This document shows, in pieces, positions 60,071 to 64,000 of a stretch of DNA of 64,000 nt. Each line of letters opens with the position of its first letter. Position 1 is the first letter of the stretch. This DNA comes from Cardiocondyla obscurior (lineage: Eukaryota; Arthropoda; Insecta; Hymenoptera; Formicidae). The translations under genes were made by a program, and so were the position numbers. The DNA lies in the NCBI RefSeq assembly GCF_019399895.1, contig NC_091871.1:584501-648500 (forward strand), in the 5' to 3' direction. A model generated the notes under the pieces. It was not told where the DNA came from. It saw nothing but the letters and a program-made list of their open reading frames with translations, and searched no databases.

Positions 60071-61545
60071 TTGCATTAGACGACAGGGAAGGGGGCCTTT
60101 TGCGTCTTAGATTTTCGGTATGACGCGGCTAGCGGCGGAGAAATCGTATGGAATTCTTCGTACATGTACTGTTTATTAATTTGGGGGTTTCGGTCCCCTA
60201 GCGTTGATAGCGGTGCGATTGAAACCTGTAGCTCTGAATGTTATTGTTAGATATCGCGAAACTATGCGTTCCTAGAATTGGCGACTGATCTAATGCCGTG
60301 CGAAAGTTTATTCTCACGCGTTTTAAGTTTTAAGCATTCAGAGTCACAGATAAATCTTGCGGGTATATTAAAATAATTATTTATAAAAATTATGCAGGTA
60401 CACATGAGAGTAAACTCGTTAATATTCTTAATTTCAATTTTGCAAAGAGAAAGATGTATGCGTTCGTGTGTACGTGCATTTACAATGGACGTGATATAAT
60501 TGTGACAAGTAATTTTAATTAATAATTATCGGCGCGCTTATGATTATCGCAATGCTGCGCCTGTGGAATGGCAGCGCGGCTGACAAGCATGGTTGCCAGT
60601 TAGCCATTCGGTAGGCGCTGAATACATGTACTGGGGTGCTCTCATATGGTAACATGGGTGATCTCTTTTCTTAAAAGTAATTTCAATACTTAAGTAAAAT
60701 ATCCTTAAATAGGATCGTTCGGTATCACTAAAAGTATTAAATTTGGTAAACTCTAAGAAAAGGTGGTAGTGCTGGCGAAAGTGATACAGATTTAATATTA
60801 CAAAATTCAGTAAACGAATGTTACTTTCTACAATCATTAAATTATTAAATTATTGAATTTTAGTTTTTTCCACATGTTCTTAGAGTTTTAATAATGGAAT
60901 TTTCCTTTGGTGATCAATAGTCAGCCAGAGACATCGGCTTAGCCGTAGTGTTTATCATATGTCAGCAGATAGAGCGCGGCGCCTCCATTTTGTGTATCTC
61001 ATAAATTAAGCAATTAGGGACCGCGTGTGCGACTCGAGGATCCGATGTCTTGGGCTGTTTATTGTTCGCACTCTTGGCTTTTGGCGCCTTCTTGGCTGGC
61101 TCTTGTTCAAAGGAAAAATACTTATTCTAATAATCTATAATTATTTGGCAGAACGCGTTGCATTTTATCAATTTAATAGAACAAGTTTTTCGAAAGCGCG
61201 AGAGTATACGGTGGTATAAGAGAATGAGTCGCGCACGGCTCATGAATTGTTAATATATGGAAAAATTATGTATTAATGTAATCAAGTTTCTTTAAATTGA
61301 CTTTATGCGTAAATATTTTAGAATGTCGCTGTACGTTCTGTTTTATCATTAACATATGGGTTATTATTCTTAAAGTCTACCATAGATTATTTCTTACAGA
61401 GAGGGACCGTCTATCCAAAAGACCAGGTTGAAAATCTTCACTCTCGTGTTATTGGTCGAATCGATTTTACTAGGATCTAGGAACTTTATTTAGTGGAAAT
61501 TTTAATTTTTGACGTCACAACCCCCCCCCTTAATTAAGAACGGAT

Positions 61546-63585
61546 TTACGATGTTTTCGGAGTAATTCGTTCATTTAAATCGATTTGGTTTAAACGTTCT
61601 CTCAGGTCTGTGTAAACGATAGGTGTAGTGTTTGTGCCTACACTTTGACTTCTATTTCCGATGTTTGAAGATTCTGGTACTTCGGGAAAACTGCGATTAG
61701 GCTGCATAGTTATGGGGAGTGGTGAGTGTACGTCGTCTTCCTCGTGCTCAGATGTGTTTGGCTTGGGTTTGGGTGGTTTTCGTGCAAAGTGAAGTAGTAG
61801 ATTGGTGAGTGAACTCTAGATAGCTCCAAGAACGTAGAGGCTGCATCCGTACGCTGAGTGAAGAGCATATCCATGGATTAGAGTATCGATGGCGAGTTTA
61901 ATGAGGCGGACAATGATCATTATTCCAAATATTCCTGCGGTTGCAGATCCAAAAGTGACGAAGTTGCCCCAGATGCGGGCAGCTGTATTATCGGCTATCT
62001 TCTTTAGTGATGCTTCATCGAGGAGGTGGTACAATGATACTGATTCACCATCAATATTTTGGCCAGTCATTCAACGTGCCATTGAATTAAGAAGTGCAGG
62101 CTTCTCGGCGGGAAACATGATGTGATTGCGAAGCTTGTCGATGTCAGCTTGGGAGTATATTCCACTGGTCGCTAATGATCCAGGCGTGAGATACTTCCAA
62201 GTAAGAGAAGTCATAGGTTGCAATTGTTGGGGTGTTGTCTCACGCACATGTGCCTCTGGAGTAAATTGTACCCAAGTGTCTTCTATGAAGTACAAGGTAG
62301 GTAATTCATAACTGCATTCTCGTACGGTGCTGCTTTTAACTAATATTCTTGATTTTGGAGTTAGGAAATATGAATTATTTCTTATGATTACAGGAAGTTC
62401 AAGATGACATTCCTTGACTCGTCGAATAGTAGTGGTTACTGGGATGCACTTTATCACATGGATAGCTTCTCCAGCACTTACTGCCATATATCCAGGTCCT
62501 TTCATCAAGCGATATGCGAATTCATCTGGTTGTAATGAGGCAAAGGAGAGTGTATTTTTGATTACCTCTCTTTCTAACTCGCATCGTTGCTGCATAACAT
62601 TGTGGTAAAGAGATGTAATCTGTTGTTTAATATGTTTTTCCACATAGACAAATTTAGAATTAACATATGTAAATATGTCTAAATTTTCTACAGGAATTGA
62701 TCCTCGATGGGTAAAGGTGTTACCTTTCACAGTTTCCAATATGAACAATTTTGGATGTTCTGTGTTATGCAGAGTGTATCCACATAAGGACTGTTGGTGG
62801 GCAGCTGTCAAGGCAAAAGTGAGATCTTGAGTCACCAGAGAATAAACTGTGGCATATGTAGAATCTTCTGCTTGGCTGGTTAATTTGGTTGCTAGTCCTT
62901 CATATAATACATCATACTGGTGGAAGTTACAAGAAGAGGTAGGTATAGGTTTCCAGAATGTGTGCCCATCCTCAGAGTCAACGCAAGTTCCTCTGGTTAA
63001 GTCGCATACAGTACCGGATTTTAACATGATTTTACCTGAGTTTAAATTTACAGGTACATACGCCGTTTTCAGAGTGATTCGAATTAAAGCGTCGACAATA
63101 ACATTACTCCAGGTGCCGTAGGGATCAGAATATTGAGTTCCTTCGCATCGACCATCATATCCGACTGTACCGGCAAGCATGAAGCTGTGCGTGTTAGTGG
63201 AATTCGGTTTTAACCCATTGATTTCTCCACCAGTTCCCAAAGAAAAAATGCCATCTTGTATAGCACGTGAGCATTTCGATGGAGAAATTTCTAAGAGGTA
63301 TTCCATTCTCCCATTACTTACTGCAGAAATATGCGAATGCATGCCGCAATACTGAACCGTTCTAGATAACTCAACTTTGCATTGGTAAATTTCTGCATAA
63401 TTATACTCGGAGAGTTGAAGAAGTTGGACATAAACATGGGATGAATTAGGTTTTTGGTGTCCTAGGTCACATTCGCTGGTTCCCAATAATGATACGGTGG
63501 TAATGTTCAGGTGTTGTCCACCACAGTCATAACCGATCAGTCCGTACACACATTGGAGTGAGGAGACCAGAATAATTAACAGCAT
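61546..63585 (-). pseudogene. env: Env of E2: chuvirus-like glycoprotein with two nonsense codons
   Basis: A 680-codon frame from ATG 63585 (signal-peptide-like start ending in VYG) to TAA at 61546-61548. Two in-frame stops: TGA at 62073-62071 (an Arg position in the E1 copy) and TAG at 61818-61816 (a Trp position in the E1 copy). Both lie around the C-terminal membrane region; the ectodomain is fully open. Shares the FVYVEKHI and MKGPGYMAV blocks, the C-terminal transmembrane segment and the GYALHSAYG loop with E1 env. The tails after the membrane differ. The purine tract and LTR follow directly. Confidence 0.75.
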
Positions 63586-63830
63586 ATTCTATAAAAAGGT
63601 AATGTATTCCATGTATATATGTATGTTTATATGTATGTATTACAAAAAAACTGAATCTAATTCTAGCTTATAAGTAGTAGCACACACTTTTTTATTATTT
63701 TGTTGTTTTGTGTTTTTTTTTCTTTTTGTTTTATATGTATATATATATATGTATATTCCTAGTGATTATATAACATTAATATCTAAAATCGCTATAAAAC
63801 TTACGTTACTAATTAAGCATATATTTCCCC

Positions 63831-63998
63831 TTATAGGTCGGAGAAGATTACAATATTCGATGCTTTCTTTTCGATGTGATCATACTCGATTTCAAGCAAT
63901 TCTTCCGGGTTAAGCCCGTCTAATCTAAGCGCGGAAATTATTCTAAAATAAGCTCTATAACATTGTACGCAATCTATTATACTTTTAGTGGCGAACAT
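63831..63998 (-). CDS. Small ORF upstream of E2 env (may be partial)
   Basis: A 55-codon frame (MFATKSIID...) with a helical, charged C-terminal half (LNPEELLEIEYDHIEKK). It is not the integrase tail seen in E1, so the sequence before env differs between the two elements. It may be the end of a longer frame outside the window. Unknown function. Confidence 0.35.
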   Translation of the reverse strand: MFATKSIIDCVQCYRAYFRIISALRLDGLNPEELLEIEYDHIEKKASNIVIFSDL

Positions 63999-64000
63999 AG

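Larger units (their letters stand above)
58291..61519 (-). repeat. Very long LTR (3229 bp) of E2
   Basis: Inverted ends TGTGACGTC...GACGTCACA. On the minus strand it directly follows the purine tract AAGGGGGGGGGT after env, and its other end abuts the broken RNase H of E1, so it is the 3' LTR. A minus-strand TATA (TATATAAG near 60057) and initiator-like TTCAGTC follow; the only ORF lies downstream of them. Layout matches the 2.6-kb solo LTRs. Apart from the ORF, the promoter and the repeats listed separately, 59700-61519 shows no gene. Confidence 0.7.
58291..64000 (-). mobile_element. Gypsy element with 3.2-kb LTR and chuvirus-like env (E2), partial
   Basis: Inserted in E1 pol. From left: its 3' LTR (58291-61519), a purine tract, env (61546-63585), then upstream sequence cut by the window edge. 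Gag and pol are not visible. A target duplication cannot be tested because the other end is outside. Confidence 0.7.

Overview
This is a 64-kb piece of an animal nuclear genome, almost certainly an insect and probably an ant or other hymenopteran. That identification is an inference from AT-rich spliced genes with GTAAGT/AG introns, insect-type BEL, Gypsy and hAT transposons, and a Gypsy element whose env resembles baculovirus F protein. No prokaryotic features, tRNA, rRNA or CRISPR array were seen. The window is a transposon island: roughly four fifths is mobile DNA, with a few small host-type genes caught between insertions.

Layout. 1-2133: a long solo LTR (copy A). 2136-5119: a promoter-like repeat region with CRE motifs, an acidic Cys-rich gene (3292-3867), triplet repeats and a foldback MITE. 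5120-13860: an apparently intact Gypsy-class endogenous retrovirus (identical LTRs, gag-pol, env) with a 4-bp target duplication. 14414-17611: two convergent spliced CCCH-zinc-finger/RING genes and the second exon of a Tudor gene. 17723-24993: a BEL/Pao element lying in the first intron of that Tudor gene; its pol is replaced by a minisatellite and it carries solo LTR copy B. 25010-25111: exon 1 of the Tudor gene. 25656-31918: solo LTR copies C and D.

32240-53693: a second Tudor gene cut in its coding exon by a 20.75-kb hAT transposon (32805-53554) that has long terminal inverted repeats and a perfect 8-bp target duplication (ATTGGAGG). The hAT contains an intact transposase gene, an inverted second transposase copy that looks gene-converted, two Gypsy elements of the mag/K02A2.6 type, MITEs, minisatellites and a possible captured signal-peptide exon. 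53949-64000: a decayed Gypsy element with a chuvirus-like glycoprotein as env, split by a second related element that has a 3.2-kb LTR and its own chuvirus-like env; this one runs off the window.

Two themes link the parts. First, the 2.6-kb solo LTRs (A-D) and the 3.2-kb LTR share inverted ends (TGTKACGTC...GACGTMACA), a TATA promoter and an internal basic, proline-rich ORF just after a TAG acceptor-like site, which suggests a family of Gypsy elements with protein-coding LTRs. Second, all the host-type genes encode RNA- or protein-binding modules (CCCH, RING, Tudor) of the kind used in germline transposon control, and transposons have inserted into or beside them. A functional link is only a hypothesis.
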